Shown here: piece after piece, positions 11,730 through 23,655 of the stretch
Layout of the letters: every line of letters begins with the position of its first letter
Numbering within the stretch: the stretch's first letter is position 1
Origin: Zygnema circumcarinatum
Taxonomy: Eukaryota; Streptophyta; Zygnematophyceae; Zygnematales; Zygnemataceae
Assembly (NCBI GenBank): GCA_037447605.1
Contig: CM074809.1
Location: 2,417,297-2,481,296, forward strand
DNA length: 64,000 bases
Direction of reading: 5' to 3'
The notes under the pieces: model-generated
Database searches by the model: none
Seen by the model: the letters and a program-made list of their open reading frames with translations, nothing else
Told to the model about the DNA's origin: nothing
Made by a program: the position numbers and the translations under genes

Positions 11730-14700
11730 ATGGCGCGCGCTGCGCTCGCCAGGGCGCGGCGCCTCTGCCACGTGGCCTCGCCCTCCTTCCTTCACTCCCC
11801 TGCGAGCTTGCAGCCGAAGGACGAGCGGCCATGGCTGCCGCGAAGCCGCGAGTTCAGCACCGGCACGGACGCCATCTATGAGCTGCGCACTTACACTGTC
11901 AAGCCGGAGGCGCTGTCGGACTACCTGCGGGAGACGGGCGTGTGTGCGGCTCTCAGGAAGGAGCTCAATCCCGGCTGGTTAGGGTTGGTTCCGGAACCTT
12001 TCTTCCACGTCAGGGCGTTGAGTCCATGCGCATAGGTGGAAAGATGGCGCACATTTTGTTTAAAAAAGGAAAAATGCCTCTAGCTATGTTGAAGGCAGCC
12101 TTCCTTCTTACGCCTCAGAAAAATGTAGCTTGACATAGCGCTCCCTCTAAAACATACGGCGGGGCCACACAGTCGACATCAAGTGAAAGTGTGCGTTTCA
12201 GCGTCTCGATTATCTGGAGGTTTACTTATCGATTATTGGTAGCTGTCTATATTGCTGGCGTTTAGGCCATCGTTTACATATTAAATAGAACGTTCGTCTC
12301 GAAAATTGAGCTCGGTACTCGAGTGCATATGGCAGCGTACACAATGTTTGCATTCCACACTTCCTTTTAAACGGTGTGCGTGAACAGCGTTCCTAAGGTA
12401 GAATTATTCAACCACTTACTTTGATCGTCTACCGGACTATGAAGGTTTCATGTGGCGATCAGTGGAAAGGTGAACTTGCAGGCTTTTGGATCAAAAATGG
12501 AATTGGCTGAACGAGGAATGGTAAAAAGTGATCTTCGTAGAATTCCTTCGTTGCTCTGTGAGCTGACCTAATGCAGCGTAGATGACTTCACCAAAGTTTT
12601 TCATGCGTGCTATCATTCGGTTGTTTGTTGGCATACACTCATCTGTGGGACAGATTCTGGACAACGGAGACAGGAGGTGTAATAAATGAAGTCAAGCATC
12701 TCTACTACTTTGGTGGTGAGTGGAATCACTTTTTTTGCTGTAAACATGGGAGAATGTGTAAACGGGTCATTGATAAATGTATCAGTTGCGCCGCTGCACT
12801 ATGCCGCAGTGCAAACATAACTGTTTTGCATGTATATTAGCCTTCCCACATTGAATGGCAAGTGTAAAGTGAGCAGTCATGATCACGAAGCAGAAAGTGT
12901 CTGACGAATTTCACGACACTATGAAAGTTGTGAGTATATTGTGCTCATACATCAGATGCACACTCTGATAAAGATGAGTGCTGCATACCACGAGAATATT
13001 GTGCCAGAAATTGCGAGGGCTTTCTATTGAAATCAAGCCCCGGTACCATAATTTCAATAGCATAACTGTTCGACATGACGTCTCCCGGTATCGTATCGGG
13101 ATTTTTTGCTATCTGAAATCGAAGTATTACAATGATTGTGTGACTCTATCAGGAAAGTCTCTATGTTTCATCGTTGTTGAAACAACGTCTTTGTACTCAA
13201 TGTAGCACTCATACCATACCGCAGTGAACCTCTAAAGCATAGAATATATTTATACTATAGTGGGCCTTGTACTTTGAGCAAGACATGAGGGAATTGTAGA
13301 CTTGTGTTAGAAAGTGCGGATTATTTTTCTAGTGATTAAATTTGTTGCTCTCCTTCCAAACAAACTTTAGGAGATGTTAATAACTAAGTGGTTGAACAAA
13401 GATTCCTGCATTCTGCCTGACCTCTGTCATCCGCACGGCAGGACAGGCGGGTGGACTGAGCGCTCACGTGTGAGGAATGCGATGGCGAAGAATGATCCCT
13501 GGACAAGGGAGTATTTGCCCCGGGTTCGGCCAATGGTAGACAAGCAGGTGAATTCTTTCTTGATGTCGAAACGATGCTCAGCTAACATACGCACTCTTTG
13601 GAAAGAAGGAATGGTCATGACTTGTCGACGATTTTGGACCGTCCTAATTGCACGATTCCAAAATTTTGTGATTGGACGAGTCACATAAACTGAATACAGT
13701 TTCTTTCTCAAATTCTCTGTTGATGAGACTTGAGCTATAGTTTGTAATCGTTGTCCGCGCCCAAAGTAGTCACCAACTGAACTCGACCTTGCTGATCGAG
13801 AGAGATTCTCGAATAAGCACCAGGACGCTCATACAGGTGTGGACGTAAGACCAAACAGAATGGGTCTGATTTATGGTACATGCATGCATGCATGCATGGG
13901 GTGGGCCCAGCGCAGGAGTCCATGACTTTCGTTGAAGCAAGTGACTGCGTGGACGCAGCTGGAGGTTTGCAGTCTCCGCGAATGGAACTCCGCCATTGTT
14001 CTGATTCACCAGTTTACGAGCTACGGACATATGAGCTGCAGGCAGGATATGATACCGTGCGGGATCTGAGGCGTCATTTTTGTGAGGGGTGAGCAGTTGT
14101 CTAAGCAAACGGCGTCTGGGGTTTGGGGTTTGTGGTCCGAGGTTCAAGGGAGCCACTCTCTATGTAACGTACGTTCAGATGGGTAAGGATAGCAATATTA
14201 AAATCAAAAGCATGAAATTCCTTTCTCCATATCGAGGGGTTTTATTTGTTCTTAACGGGGGAGGCATATTCAAAGCATTATTCATGGGCTCAAAGCTCAT
14301 TCTTGAATTCAACAGGGCTTCAACGAAGAAGTAGCATTAAAATGATAGTAAACGTTGTTAAATGCGGGATAGTCATTTAAGGAAGGCATAGGGTGACGAT
14401 ATTTTCCCCTTTGAACAATACTGTGGAAGAAAAGTTTGTGATGGATAGAGTTTGAATCGTTTGTACCGAATGTGATACATCGCAGGAAGCCTTCTTTAAG
14501 TGGCATACATGTGTGCAGGAGAGGAGCTCACCACCCTCCTGTCATGGGCATGCAGGCTTCCTGATCGCGTGGCTGCGCGGGGTTGCGGAGAATGCATGCT
14601 CATGGCTGCCAGCGATGTGGGGTATGTGCTGCAGTATCCTGCATTACCCTTCTTCCTCATACTTTTCCTGTTTCCCTTCACAAAATCCTCAAGCTTTTTA

Positions 14701-15312
14701 GGCATCAGGGCCGCGTTTGATTTTAGAAATTCTGTAGAGATGAGGTGGTAGAAGTGTGGCGTGATTCGAACATAGAGCCGAGTTTGTTTTGACAAATGTG
14801 CGCGATAAAGGTTCAGACAACGTGGACATGCAATGTCGAGGATCTATTTCATCCGTACGGATGTGTTTTGATCTCCTCCAATCAGTGCGTGTTTCAGACG
14901 CCTCAACGTCTTCATTGAACTTTGGCGCCATGATGGAATAAAAGGCTGCTTGAAGGCGCGGGAGGTACATCGTGCCTTACTGGCTGCCCTCCGCTGTTTG
15001 CTAGTTGCTCCAGTCATTACCACTCATTGAAGCTCTCACTAAGCGGAATCTACGGGTCCTGAGTCATACGTCTTTGTTGAAGCGTGTTTGGTGCTGATCT
15101 TTATGGAAGAATGGTCCAAGCTGTGACAAAACATTTGCGTTTGAAAGGCAGGCTGTTCAGAGGAGCATTATTTCTGACCTGCAGATGTTGCACCTTTCCA
15201 GGGAGCACGTCAAGTTACCAAGTGGCGGAACACGATTGCAGCTGTCGCTCCTTTGACGCAAACGTTCAGAACGGAGCTGTTGATGCCCACGGAGTTTTCC
15301 CCTTGGCAATGA
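11730..15312 (+). CDS. NIPSNAP family protein with two NIPSNAP domains, probable mitochondrial
   Basis: Seven exons, 11730-11983, 12654-12715, 13447-13547, 13916-14088, 14556-14621, 14898-14964 and 15202-15312, give 277 aa. NIPSNAP proteins are dimeric alpha-beta barrel-like proteins of mitochondria; animal members act as mitophagy signals, while the plant role is unclear. Domain one runs from about residue 49 (IYELRTYTVKP, GFWTTETGGVIN, LYYFG, then W-x6-VR). Domain two starts at about 172 (VYELRTYELQAG, RLNVFIELWRH, CLKARE) and ends in TELLMPTEFSPWQ. Residues 1-45 are rich in Arg, Ala and Ser and lack acids near the start, as expected of a mitochondrial presequence. An in-frame ATG at 11532 was passed over because it adds a basic, non-conserved stretch across the G-box repeats. 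All phases close. Confidence 0.92.
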
Positions 15313-15651
15313 AGGCGGAGAAAGCACACCCAAACACAGGACGAATAGAATGCTTTGCTTAGCAGAAAGTCGAGTAATTATTTCAGATACCTCTGTGCCG
15401 ACTCTGCCCCTTGGCATTAGTGGTGCGCTTTCTGGACCTTTATCCTTATTGAACCATTGTAATACATTTTGATTGGAACGTGTCCTCTGCTCAAAAGAAT
15501 ACCTCCCTCCTATACGCACAACGAGAGACAGCTCCTCTAATCTCCCCACGAGACTCAAACTGCCCATCCGTCTCAATCATTACGATTCCCCATCAGCCAA
15601 CCTCGATCTTTCCTATCCAAAAGAGAAAACGAGGCAGAGAACGAGCGACCC
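15313..15651. other. Intergenic, no gene seen
   Basis: This is the 3' flank of the NIPSNAP gene up to the fold-back element. No coding frame or RNA gene is recognised. Confidence 0.5.
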
Positions 15652-15659
15652 GTTTTTAA

Positions 15660-17188
15660 GGGTAGTGATATTTCCACTCCTTTTTTGGATCCAAACACCC
15701 CTTCCCGGCCGGGCAGATTTCAAAAGGAATTAAAAACGGAAAATGCTTTTTTCACACCTTTTTGGAATCGATACCCACCTTCTTCCTTCGGCTGATTTTA
15801 TTTTTGCTAACCAAGGAAAATGATACCCCGTCACTGCATTTTGAATACTGTATCCCGCCTCCCTGAAATTTTATTTTGAGAGAAAGAAATATCTGCCAGC
15901 CCGAATCCGCTCGAAGTGGAAGATCCGTCCGCCACGAGATCGTTCGCGGGTGTCCGTCCTTCACACGTGTGTGCCAATCGCAGCTGTCGATTCCCTCGCA
16001 GATCGCACCACTGCAGGTCACCGTTCGATCTGCATCCGGGCTCGATCTTAGCGAATGGAAAGCGCCCACGAGTCCCGTCAAAGCCGGATCGTACGTGCGA
16101 GTGCGCGCGTCCCCCGGCCCGAGATCTCGTCATTGTTAGTTCCCAGCCAATCAACAGCTGCCACGTGTTACATTTTTGACGTGGAAAATTTTGATTGGTC
16201 CAAGCTCTCAATAGGGCGTGTCAGACTTAAGAAATTCTCGTAATACTAAAAACTCGATATTCGTAACATTTCGAGTCAACGTCAGTAAAACTAAAATTCC
16301 CGAGCCTAGTTTTTCGCACTCGCGGCGCGGTCCTGTTCGCACTCCGCGATCGCCGTCTTCGCACTTCTCCAAACGCCGTCTTCGCAACTTCGCCCTCGCG
16401 CGGGGCCCTCAGACTTAGAAACAGCGCCGGCGCGGCGCGCGGAGACCGCTTGTCGTTGTGTCGTGTTGCGCGTCACGGGCGGGCGCGGGCGCGGGCGGGA
16501 AGCCGGGAAAATTACCATGACGTCACGTTGACGCGATTCTCGCCAGTATTTTCTTCGCACGTCCATTTCGGCGCCTCTTTTGGGTGCGAACAAAATCGTG
16601 CGAAGAAATGCAATTTCAGTAAACCCCACGGGTCAATCTTCGCAACGTTGACCCGTTGACTTGGTACAGTTGACTTCCGTTCGGTTCGGTTTAGGTTCGG
16701 GGGCGCGATGATTTTTAGTACTTAGTAACCTCGATTCTCGTAATACTAAAAACTCGATATTCGTAACATTTTGTTAAGTCTGACACGCCCTAATGTACAG
16801 AATTTTGGGTTCCTCAAAGTTGCGACCGTATGACATTTGTACGGACAACTTTTGAGGCGACTTTGGCGGGATACGTGGGCACGTGCCATTCGCTGTGACC
16901 GAGCCCGGCTGCAGATCAAATAGCGATCTGCCGTGTTGCGATCAGCGAGGGAATCGACGGCTGCGATTGACCGCACGTGTGAAAAGAAATTCAGGTAGGC
17001 GGGATATTCAAAATGGGGTGACGGGTTATCATTTTTCTTGTTTCGCAAAAATAAAATCTGCCGATGGAGGGTGGTATCGATTCCAAAAAGGTGTGAAAAA
17101 AGCATTTCCCGTTTTTAATCCTTTTTGAAATCTGCCCGGCCGGGAAGGGGTGTTTGGATCCAAAAAAGGGGTGGAAATATCACTACCC
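15660..17188. mobile_element. Non-autonomous fold-back DNA element with long terminal inverted repeats
   Basis: Both ends begin GGGTAGTGATATTTCC when read inward and remain similar for several hundred bases (left arm about 15660-16090, right arm about 16845-17188, with small indels). The element is flanked by an identical 8-bp direct repeat GTTTTTAA at 15652-15659 and 17189-17196, a target-site duplication. No transposase frame is present, so it must have been mobilised in trans. Eight-base duplications are usual for hAT elements, but the end sequence is not classic hAT and the arms are very long, so the superfamily is left open. A second element sits inside it. Confidence 0.85.
16212..16792. 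mobile_element. Nested MITE-like element, TIR TAGGGCGTGTCAGACTTAA
   Basis: The 19-base inverted repeats are exact at 16212-16230 and 16774-16792. If the flanking TA belongs to the target, this is a TA-duplicating element with GGGCGTGTC ends, as in Tc1/mariner-like MITEs. Inside each end lies the same 38-base sequence in direct orientation (16234-16271 and 16734-16771). The centre is GC-rich and holds no transposase. Related copies lie at 43.5 and 46.0-46.2 kb, which confirms a dispersed family. Confidence 0.85.
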
Positions 17189-17196
17189 GTTTTTAA

Positions 17197-17962
17197 ACAT
17201 AGCATAAAAACGATAGTACTGTACTCTTGTCGTTGACTTGCTCACTCGTTCTTGAGCTTATTGGAGTACATTACGTTGAAGGCACATCACAAAACGAAAG
17301 TTGACCGTTTCATCTAAACTGACCAGACGTGTTCTATGTCTCCGTCCCGTAATCTGGCCCGTTTCTGGTGACCAACCGCGAACCACTGCCATTTCCATGC
17401 GCCCTCCGTTCCGTTCCCGCCTTTCAGCGCTTGCCGGAGCCCAAAACACGAAGCGTCAGGCAGGTTCGTACCATCCGGGCCCTCTCCGTACAATTTTGTC
17501 ATCATTAGGATCGGCCATCCGTCAGGCGTCACCCGCCCAGTCCCTGCATGCACCTCCCCCAGAAAACGACAACCCCGACAGGATGCTGCCTCCCCCCCGT
17601 CCGCCGGTCGGGATCGCTTCGCCTTCTGCTCACCTTTCCCGCAAACTGCCGCCGCCCGCCCACCCGTTCGTACAGTGGCGTACGGCTGACGCCGTCGGCG
17701 GCCGCCGCCGCTTCGCCCATCGCTGCCTAAAGCCGCCGCCGCCCCCCCTTGCAAAGGGGGACTCGCCGCCCGCCCGCTGGCAGGGGGCACTCCTCCCTCT
17801 CTCGATCGCTCGCGCTCTCACTCTCGATTTCGTTCTCGCTATCTCGCTATCTCTCGCTCTCGCTGTCACTCTCGCTCTCTCGCTCTCTCTCGCTCTCGCT
17901 CTCACTCTCTCGCTCTCTCTCACTCTCTCTCTCTCTCTCTCTCTCTAGCACTGCAGGTGGCA
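17197..17962. promoter_or_regulatory. Upstream region of the aspartic protease with a CT-rich tract
   Basis: No gene is recognised. GC-rich sequence is followed by a pyrimidine tract of CTCTCG/CTCT units at about 17795-17946, ending 17 bases before the protease ATG. Such CT tracts are common in plant 5' UTRs, but its function here is inference. Confidence 0.5.
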
Positions 17963-18336
17963 ATGGCTCCCACACCTGCCGGCAAACTGCTTCCGGCGCT
18001 CCTCTTATCTGCACTGCTTGTAATTTTCTGCGAATCTTCGACAGTAGCTGGAAGGCTCATAGCGGGGGAGGGAGGTGTTTCGCACGTGTGGAAGATGACA
18101 TACAGGCGGGTGGAGGATCCCGCGCCCTTGAGCCGTCGGCTAGTGGAGGCGGCGAAGTCCCGAAGGGCTCTGGCGAAGCCTCGAGCCGCGCGGCCCCCGC
18201 CCCGACCCCCCCGCCCCCCGCCCCCGCCTCCCCGTCCCAGACCCTCTCCTCCTCCACCTCGGCCCCCTCCTCCCCCACCAGACTATCAAATTCTCGCGGG
18301 AAACATCTCTAGAAAGTAGGCCCCCCTATTTCTCTC

Positions 18337-18405
<69 letters not shown>

Positions 18406-21400
18406 TGCTCTCCCTCGCTAGCACTCGCCAGAGCAGGTGGGAAGAGAGGTTTGAAGGGGGGGGTAAAAGGGGGCGGCGCAGAGTGTATTCGGTGGAGGTG
18501 GAGCTGGGCAGCCCGCCGAGTCCGTACGACCTAATTCTGGACACGGGGAGCGACCTCATGTGGGTCAACTGCGCTGCGGATGACCAGGTGACGCGTGGCG
18601 GGAGGGAGGGAGGAAGGGAGGGAGGAAGGGAGGGAAGGAGGGAGGGAGGGAGGGAGGGAAGGAGGGAGGGAAGGAGGGTGGGAGGGAGGGAGGGAGCTGA
18701 CTTGGGTTCGGAAGGTGTGCCGCAGGTAGCTCTGCAGAATGTGTTCAACCCAGTAAACAGCACCGTGGTTGACTGTGAGAGTCCCTTCTGCGAGCAGGCG
18801 CAAGTGGGAAGCTATGCGACGGTCAGTGTGTGTGCGTATCTTTGCTTGCTTTTGTGTTTGCGTGTGTGCGTGGGAGGGAGAGGTGGGGCGAGAGAGAATG
18901 AGAAGGCGAGAGAGAGCGAGTGAGATAAAGACAAATGTGGAAGCTTAGCAATTTTCGTTGTTGGGGCGATGACAGGGCTGCACTGGCGACCTCGATCGCA
19001 CTTGCCAATACGACTACACCTACCAGTCGGCGGCAGTGTCCGGCTTCCTCCTCGAGACGGAGGTCTCCGTCAACGTGGCACGGAGCAGCCCCGCGACCGC
19101 TCCGCTGGTCGTTGGGTGCGTCTCTCCCTCCCTCCCCAGCACTCCATCCATGGCCGGCAAAACCGCACGGAGAGCGGAAAAGGAAGAGCGCTAATTTCCG
19201 CTTCAAAGGCTATGTATCTATTGTGTGATCGACGAGGGCATCGGCAACCCTCGCTGGCTTTGACTCGACCCGGGCTGCGACTCGCGCTAACTGACTGACT
19301 AACACCATGCGGCGGGTTACTTTGCTCTTGCAGATGCACTGCGCCGGAATCGTCGGATGAGGTTCTGCAGTACGCCGCTGATGGGGTCCTCGGCCTGGGG
19401 AGCTCCGCCCTCTCACTGCCCCAACAGCTCGCCAATGCAACGGGCATTTCTCCCATATTTGGGCACTGCCTGGGAGGTGAAGCGCATTCTGCTTCCATCG
19501 CTTGCAAGTTTACGGATTGCGATTATCCTCAACCTTCTTTGTTTTTAAGATTGGTGGTGTGCGTTCTTTAGTGAGCCTGTCCTTCCTTGCGGTGGCCTCT
19601 TGTGCTGAAGTCCGTGACTCATTGCATGCCACAATGTTGTGCGCTCGTGCAGAAGAAAATGGCGGGTACTTTTTCGTGGGACCGGGCCTTGTCCCTAGAA
19701 GTCGAATTGGTTGGACCGCCATGCAAGGCCCTTTGGAGCCATTGTGAGTCATGTCAAGCCATACCCGAAGCACGCCCCTCTGGGATTCAAATGTTGTGTC
19801 AAACAATGCGTAAGCTAACAAAGTGATCGCTAAAGAACCACGTGATCTTTGCGCTGTGCAGTACGGGGTACTTTCTTTCAGCGAGGGGAGTGTATATGAA
19901 CGACTCGAAGCTCAACGTGTCGGCGAGGATCATCACGCGCAACCCCTTAGCTTTCGGGTACGACGAATTAGTCGGAGGCTTCAAGTTGGATACGGGGTCG
20001 ACATTGAACAGCTTTTCTGAACCGCTTTTTTCTGCAATAAAAGATGAGGTAAGGGCGTTCAGTTAATCAGTTAGTTTGGTCAATCATACGGTCTATGGCT
20101 CTTCTATATCAAGACAGCAGCAGTTTTTGAGTTGTCGACCCTTTAACAGAACTTGTGCAGGGTTAGAAGGTCAAAATGTTTAGAGTGAAAAGCAGCGCTC
20201 TCTGGGCCTGAAACTAAAACTAGAAATGAAGCGCCCTTTCCGTTTTTTATCTAGGAACTAAGAAGTAAACAGGTATGGAGGGCACTCATGATGGTTCAAT
20301 TCCAAGCAAACAATGTCGAGATCAGTCTCCCCCAGCAATGTACTATTGTTGGTTTTGAAAGTTCCATGGCTAGGTTGGGGTAAAACGGCACCACCGCTTC
20401 TTTTGATCCGCATGTTTGAAATTTGTCTGTTTGCACACTGTGCAGCTTGTGACGGCAGCCGACGCGTCTGCAGAGCTCATTCAAGAAGACGTGGTATTTG
20501 CGGGAGAGGTTGCTTTACTTTGCTGGCTGCCGGTCGACGGCAGCGACATAGTGTAAGTTCAAGTTTCTACCTCTTGGATTAAGCGACTTTCGCCCTCTCC
20601 TACTAAAATGTTCACGTTCAGTGCAGTGGGCTGAATTCACTTCCCGGAAACAGTGTTTCGTTTATTGACGCTCTCTCCCGAACTTTGTGCGTGCAGATCA
20701 TCGAAGAGGTACATCGACATATTTCCGAAACTCGCAATCACTTTCAAAAGAGCCAAGTTCCAATGGACGGCCGATGAGTACTTGCAAGTAAGTTCCCAAA
20801 TTCAAATTTCAAACAGGCAAGTTTTCCTAATGGGAGGTTTCAGGCTTTCCGACTCAGAATACTTTCCAAAGGAAATACGCCGATCGAGAGAAAGCATGTA
20901 CTCATTCCTACTTTCAAAATGTTGTAATTACGTCTAAACTGTCCTAATTCACACAAGTTTTGAATTATAAAACTATCTAATAGGATACTGGAACAAAAGC
21001 GCGAAATATCGGGACTTCATGCGGCAACTTCATGCAGCTTCAGGATTTCTGATCCCTTTAGGAGAAATGGAGACGTGCAGATTCTGACGTCGGCGGGTCA
21101 CTTGTGCTTCGCAACCAAAAACGCTGGTCCTATAGACTTCGGTTATGGCATTTCCAACACCTTGGGAGGTATTGCTTTCCCCAGCCCTTTCCCTCTCTTT
21201 CCCCATAAGAGCACATACTATTAGCACACAGAAGCATGAGCAGAGAACAGATCATACACGTCTGTGCATTATGTGTCTGCATCTTCTGCCCTCTTCGCCC
21301 GCTGCCTGGTCTTGCCGCCCTCCGAGTCCCACTCGGTGCCTTGCCTGCTCCGTGCGCAGCGGTGCTCCTGCGCGATGCCGTGATCGTGTACGACCTCGAG

Positions 21401-21460
21401 AAGAAGATGGTGGGCTGGCGGAAGGCGAACTGCTCTCTGCCTCCGTCCATACGACGGTAG
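17963..21460 (+). CDS. A1-family aspartic protease (nepenthesin/atypical type), secreted
   Basis: Eleven exons, 17963-18315, 18482-18587, 18726-18821, 18976-19115, 19334-19476, 19653-19743, 19862-20048, 20446-20552, 20697-20787, 21081-21168 and 21360-21460, give 500 aa. The enzyme should cleave peptides in the secretory pathway, cell wall or vacuole. Residues 1-30 form a signal peptide. Residues 70-110 are a Pro/Arg-rich linker before the catalytic domain. The first catalytic motif is DTGSD at 138-142, the second DTGS at 353-356, where most plant members have DSGT/DSGS. VLGLG, the FxHCLGG loop and the final VYDLEKKMVGW block are typical. There is no plant-specific saposin insert. Exon 3 could instead start at the next acceptor (18738), losing four residues. 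Confidence 0.93.
18343..18400 (+). repeat. CT dinucleotide microsatellite in intron 1 of the aspartic protease
   Basis: Nearly pure CT repeat of about 58 bases, starting 28 bases after the exon 1 donor. Confidence 0.9.
18599..18694 (+). repeat. GGGA-type microsatellite in intron 2 of the aspartic protease
   Basis: GGGA/GGAA tetranucleotide array, all purine on the plus strand, starting 11 bases after the exon 2 donor and ending about 30 bases before the exon 3 acceptor. It fills most of the intron. Confidence 0.9.
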
Positions 21461-23266
21461 ACCGCTCCAGCTTATGCCTGCGACGGGCGGTGCGGGGCGC
21501 CGGGGCGTCCCTGGCCATGCCGTGCCGCTACTTTCCCTTTCTACGACGTACCTGATGTCTCCTTTCCTTTCCTTTCCTTCTTTCACTGGAGGATCGGTTG
21601 TACTTTATGTGACGGTTCCGGAGGGCGCGCCTCGTGCCAGCGGAGATGCATGCGGGCGTTGCGATCTGATATTGATTTTAGCTGAAGAGGATTCGAGTCG
21701 TAGTACCTTCAAGCGCTTGAGCAGATTGCTGCACGGCCGCGTAATGCAGGCGGGATTTTGCAGATTGGAGCGAAATGTATTTACTATTTTCTTTTTCGGT
21801 ACTTCGACGAAGATGGACAAGTGGTAGTGAAAATTTGTTAGGCATATTTGTGTGTAATATATGTACTTCACTTTCTTCTATTACTTAGGGAACAAGGGCG
21901 TGTATGTCCACTCTAGAAGCTATCACTGAGAGAAAAAATATATTGAAAATTTATTTCTAACAAACCATAAATTATGCCAAGGGAAGTTAAAAAACCTACA
22001 AGGTCAATTCAACTGCATAGAACCCTTTTTAAGAAAAGCTGATATTTAGAAAAATGCGACAAGACTCTTTGTTTTGTCACATTAGAAACTTGCAACTAAA
22101 ACTCCACTGCAACTACATACTCAGAAGAAATGGGTATCATAACAAACATTCAACAATATTATCCTAAGGACCCCATAACAAACCATAACAAGACTGACAA
22201 CATTCCCAAAAGAGAAACGAGCACACAAGATCAGTAACAACAATAATTCACAAACTTAAGAAAATCTGAAATGGACCAAGAGGGCAAGTGTACATCTCCA
22301 TTCCGCACTTGCAGGAGGTTTCATTTTCGAGCAGCAGCTGGCCAAACTCTATTCTCCGTTGAACCTCAACCTCCCTTATGTGGACCGGAGACAGCCACCT
22401 CTGGTCCGCACTCACCAATCCCATTCGCTGGTGCAAACTTTACCAGTCGCTGTTCACGGTCACCTCCGCGACGAGAGATGTGACGCGAGAAGTGCGACAT
22501 TCACGTATTCACGTACTCTCAGTCACAGAGGTATAGGAGAAACCTTTCACATCAAACAGCGAAACTACGCAGCAGAACAGGCACATAGCCTCAGTTTCAT
22601 CAAAGTACATTTCCCGCCACCTGTCATACGATGGACCTTCATAGTGTTTTGACCTACAGAAAGCCAACACAGAAAAAGCTACAGATTTTCCCCTTTCCTG
22701 CCCCGCCCCGAAACACTGGAAATGGTTACAATAAAAATACAGAACCTTCATCGTGTGAGAGACCAGAAGGCCCGCAGATGCAGGGGTGACTCCTCATCAC
22801 CTGCAACCATGAAATGACACCATTCGAAAGCTTCAAATGGAGGTGGTTCCTTCCACCATGTGCCAACTAAAAAACTACACTCAAGGTTCCCGCAGAGTGA
22901 GTTTCCCCTCGCTGATTCATTCAAAGTATTGCACATTTAGTGAGCCTAGAAAAGAGCCATGATGCAACGAAAAACTGGAGATTGATGGCGCAGGGACATG
23001 CAAGTGCTACCAAATCAACAAAATAAACAACGGTTCACGTTAAGAAAGAGGTGCAACTTTTGGGCGACTATAAGCATAACGTTGGACCCGACATGACGAC
23101 AGTGCACTAGTATCTCAAGTAGAGACATGCGATTTCATCGAGACATTGAACCTTCTTTTCAGAAAAACTTAACTTCTCATTTGAAAACAAGCAGTAACAA
23201 TAAGTCTCAGCCAAAGCTTTGCAGCTAACATACACACTCACCCTGATCAGCACCCAAGCGTGAAAC
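21461..23266. other. Convergent intergenic region, no supported gene
   Basis: An AT-rich part (about 21.9-22.3 kb) follows the protease stop. Short minus-strand frames with splice-like edges exist at about 22.25-22.45, 22.53-22.67 and 22.75-22.81 kb, with several Cys residues, but they do not join in phase and match no family I know. They may be 3' UTR of the saposin gene or an unrecognised small gene. Confidence 0.4.
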
Positions 23267-23655
23267 CTACTCCACATCGCCAGTCGAACTTGCTGCGCTT
23301 GTAGATTCCTCTTCCTTCACAAGCTGCCCACGTGTCTCGCCTTCCGGAAGGCTTGTCTCCAACTCCTTTTCCTCTGCACCGTGTAACTCCTCATCAACAG
23401 TCGCATCTGAAAACACCGCACCCCCCTGCATGCCTTCATCAGAATTTTCACCCTTACCAGCACTCTCCTATTCCTCCCACTCCCTGGCAAACTCATCAAA
23501 TGGAGCCATATCGTCATTGTCAGCATCGTCCTCCAATTTCATTTGTCTGCGCATCTTTCAGGTGTTCGTCATCCCCCTCCAGTCCCCACCACTGAATCCC
23601 CATGTTCTCCTTCAGGTTCAACATCTCCACTTGCCCATAGTTCAGCTCGATGCTT
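23267..23655 (-). pseudogene. Frame-broken acidic extension of the saposin gene 3' end
   Basis: Past the first stop of the saposin gene (TGA ending at 23656), the minus strand continues with acidic, Glu/Asp/Gly/Ser-rich reading in successive frames: the same frame first, a shifted one around 23.58-23.52 kb, then another from about 23.54 kb. That last frame has an in-frame TAG at 23468-23470 and then runs 66 codons to a TAG at 23267-23269. No GT/AG pairs explain the frame changes. It may be a decayed tail, sequencing indels, or missed splicing. Confidence 0.5.

Noticed and set aside
22248-22936. Cys-containing minus-strand frames downstream of the saposin gene
   Set aside because: Splice-like edges exist but phases do not join and no family is recognised; left as unassigned intergenic sequence.
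23468-23470. Alternative genetic code (TAG as sense) suggested by the in-frame TAG in the saposin gene tail
   Set aside because: TAG is used as the normal stop of the aspartic protease gene (21458-21460), and other genes here end in TAA or TGA, so the standard code applies.
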